From assembly GCA_045805565.1 (NCBI GenBank), contig JBJMKZ010000006.1, positions 1-22,623 on the forward strand: a stretch of 22,623 bases of DNA, given 5' to 3'. Within the stretch, counting starts at the first letter, position 1. Every line of letters begins with the position of its first letter. The stretch comes from DATAEY01 sp045805565. GTDB lineage: Bacteria > Actinomycetota > Thermoleophilia > Solirubrobacterales > Solirubrobacteraceae. The position numbers and the translations under genes are program-made. The notes below the pieces were generated by a model that was not told the DNA's origin, searched no databases, and worked only from the letters and a program-made list of their open reading frames with translations. Positions 21,510 through 22,623 of the stretch are shown piece by piece.

Positions 21510-22590
21510 ATCGCTGCTCGAAGATCGCTCGGCTGCGCGCTCCGAACGAGCGCGCGAGATCGCGGTCGTCGAGGAGCGCCGCGACGGCCAGGGCCAGCTT
21601 GCCGGCGTTGGCGGGCTCGACCAGCAGCGCGTTGTGGTCGCGCTCGACGACCTCGCCCACGGCCGGGATGTCCGACGCGACAATCGGGAGTGCGAGCGCC
21701 ATCGCCTCGATGAGCGCCCCACCGAGCCCCTCGTAGAGCGAGGGGAACGCGAATACGTCGGCAGCGGCGAGCAGCTCGGGAACGTCGTCCCGGTGCCCGA
21801 GGAACCGGGCACGCCCCTCGAGCCCCAAGCGGCGGACCGCGTCGGCGAGCTCGCCCGACACGTGCCCGCGCCGTCCGGCCACGAGGAGGACGAGCCGGGG
21901 TCTCGCCCTGAGAGCGGCGACGGCCTCGAGGAGGTGCACCTGGCCCTTCTGGAACTCCTGCCTGCCGACGGTGACGATGACCTCGTCTGCGTCGGAAAGG
22001 CCCAGTCGCGCCCGCGCGTCCCTACGTCGCTCGGGTCCCGGAGCTCCCAGGCGCCCGGAATCGCGCCCTCGAGCGATCACGGTGATCCGCGCCGGCGGTA
22101 TCCGCAGCGCCGCGACCGCCGAGCGCTTGACCGCCTCCGTGACCGCGTGGAAGTGATCCGTGAGATGCCTGGCCGTCCACCCATCGATGAGCCTGACCGC
22201 CTGCAACCTGGCCCGCGGGACGCGAGGGTCCCCGAGCCGGGCGCGGTCGTACGACGTGTTCACCAGGCTGGTGATCACCGCGGCCGGCGTGCCCGCGGCG
22301 GCGACCCGCCCCACGATGTCGGCCTCGAAGAGGACCGTGTGGACGACCTCCGGCTGCTCGGCGCGAACGATCCGGCGGAGCTCGAGCGTCCACGACGGGA
22401 GCCGGCGACCGTGCAGGAAGCAAACGTCGAAGCTCTCGGCCAGGACCTCATGGAGGATGCCCTCGCGCACGGGCTCGAGACAGACCACGACCGGATCCAC
22501 TCCTCCGCGCCTCAGGTGTGGGAGCGCCTCGGCCAGCGAGCGTTCGGCTCCTCCGGCGCCGAGCCCGTTGATGACGAACAGGACCTTCAC
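21403..22590 (-). CDS. GT4-family glycosyltransferase
   Basis: 395 residues, GT-B fold, with full GT4 signatures: LFVINGLGAGGAERSLAEAL (GGAE motif, residues 13-16); VIARGRD at the linker; VTVGRQEFQKGQVHLLEAV with Arg210 and Lys215 for the donor phosphates; and FPSLYEGLGGALIEAMALALP with Glu287 and Glu295. It resembles lipid-linked glycan glycosyltransferases. Donor and acceptor are unknown. GTG 22590 begins the canonical VKVLFVINGL strand, and no ATG is available nearby. No TANNNT box at the usual spacing is visible upstream, unlike neighbouring genes, so it may belong to a transcript that begins outside the window. The 3' end overlaps the convergent GT4 gene. Confidence 0.92.
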   Translation of the reverse strand: MKVLFVINGLGAGGAERSLAEALPHLRRGGVDPVVVCLEPVREGILHEVLAESFDVCFLHGRRLPSWTLELRRIVRAEQPEVVHTVLFEADIVGRVAAAGTPAAVITSLVNTSYDRARLGDPRVPRARLQAVRLIDGWTARHLTDHFHAVTEAVKRSAVAALRIPPARITVIARGRDSGRLGAPGPERRRDARARLGLSDADEVIVTVGRQEFQKGQVHLLEAVAALRARPRLVLLVAGRRGHVSGELADAVRRLGLEGRARFLGHRDDVPELLAAADVFAFPSLYEGLGGALIEAMALALPIVASDIPAVGEVVERDHNALLVEPANAGKLALAVAALLDDRDLARSFGARSRAIFEQRFTLRTSAERSLALYHRVLAERNRAAPASAARSPGC

Positions 22591-22623
22591 GTCCGCAGCC
22601 GTTGCGTACAGTTACCGGCCTGC

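Noticed and set aside
20343..21812. 490-residue N-terminal extension of the GT4-GNAT frame
   Set aside because: The extension is antisense to a motif-complete GT4 gene. The homologous part begins at MNRPVRVAHL (ATG 20342).
1..22623. CRISPR arrays, insertion sequences, phage or conjugation genes, attachment sites next to the tRNAs
   Set aside because: I looked for evenly spaced repeats, transposase or integrase motifs and 3' tRNA duplications and saw none.

Overview
The window is high-GC, densely packed DNA with two tRNA genes that lack an encoded CCA. It reads as chromosomal sequence of an actinobacterium. Several genes fit the class Thermoleophilia (Solirubrobacterales or relatives): the GH26-like secreted hydrolase, the DUF1015 protein, the divergent FtsH and the CysA-type rhodanese. 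That placement is an inference from protein style, not from a marker gene. I see no CRISPR array, insertion sequence, phage gene or rRNA.

Region 1 (1-10.1 kb) is mostly housekeeping. It holds two SnoaL/NTF2-like proteins, a thiolase behind the membrane protease FtsH (both minus), a small membrane protein with an internal tandem repeat, a Rossmann-fold protein and a CysA-type sulfurtransferase. A CoA-type Nudix hydrolase and a nicotinamidase-like hydrolase share one symmetric promoter. OsmC, DUF1015 and EamA-transporter genes follow on the minus strand.

Region 2 (10.1-14.85 kb) holds tRNA-Pro(TGG), a GT-C-like membrane glycosyltransferase, a secreted GH26-like hydrolase facing it, tRNA-Arg(TCT), a DUF1003-like membrane protein and an HPr-kinase-like P-loop protein. 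Two short stretches here look like broken genes (about 13516-13604 plus and 14735-14846 minus).

Region 3 (14.85 kb to the end) is a surface-polysaccharide locus. It has a sugar-nucleotide epimerase fused in frame to a purple-acid-phosphatase-like domain. A three-gene overlapping minus-strand operon follows: a GT4-GNAT fusion, a WecA/MraY-like sugar-phosphate transferase with an altered catalytic motif, and a lipoprotein. Two more GT4 glycosyltransferases lie on opposite strands with overlapping 3' ends. A likely reading is that the epimerase supplies an activated sugar, the WecA-like enzyme primes a polyprenyl carrier, the GT4 enzymes extend it, and the lipoprotein and phosphatase act outside the membrane.

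The strongest genome-scale signal is regulatory. At most starts, including both tRNAs, a TANNNT hexamer (usually TAGNNT) ends 7-11 bases before the first base of the gene. This is the layout expected for leaderless transcripts, and it helped decide several start codons. Two divergent gene pairs use overlapping, near-palindromic versions of this element.
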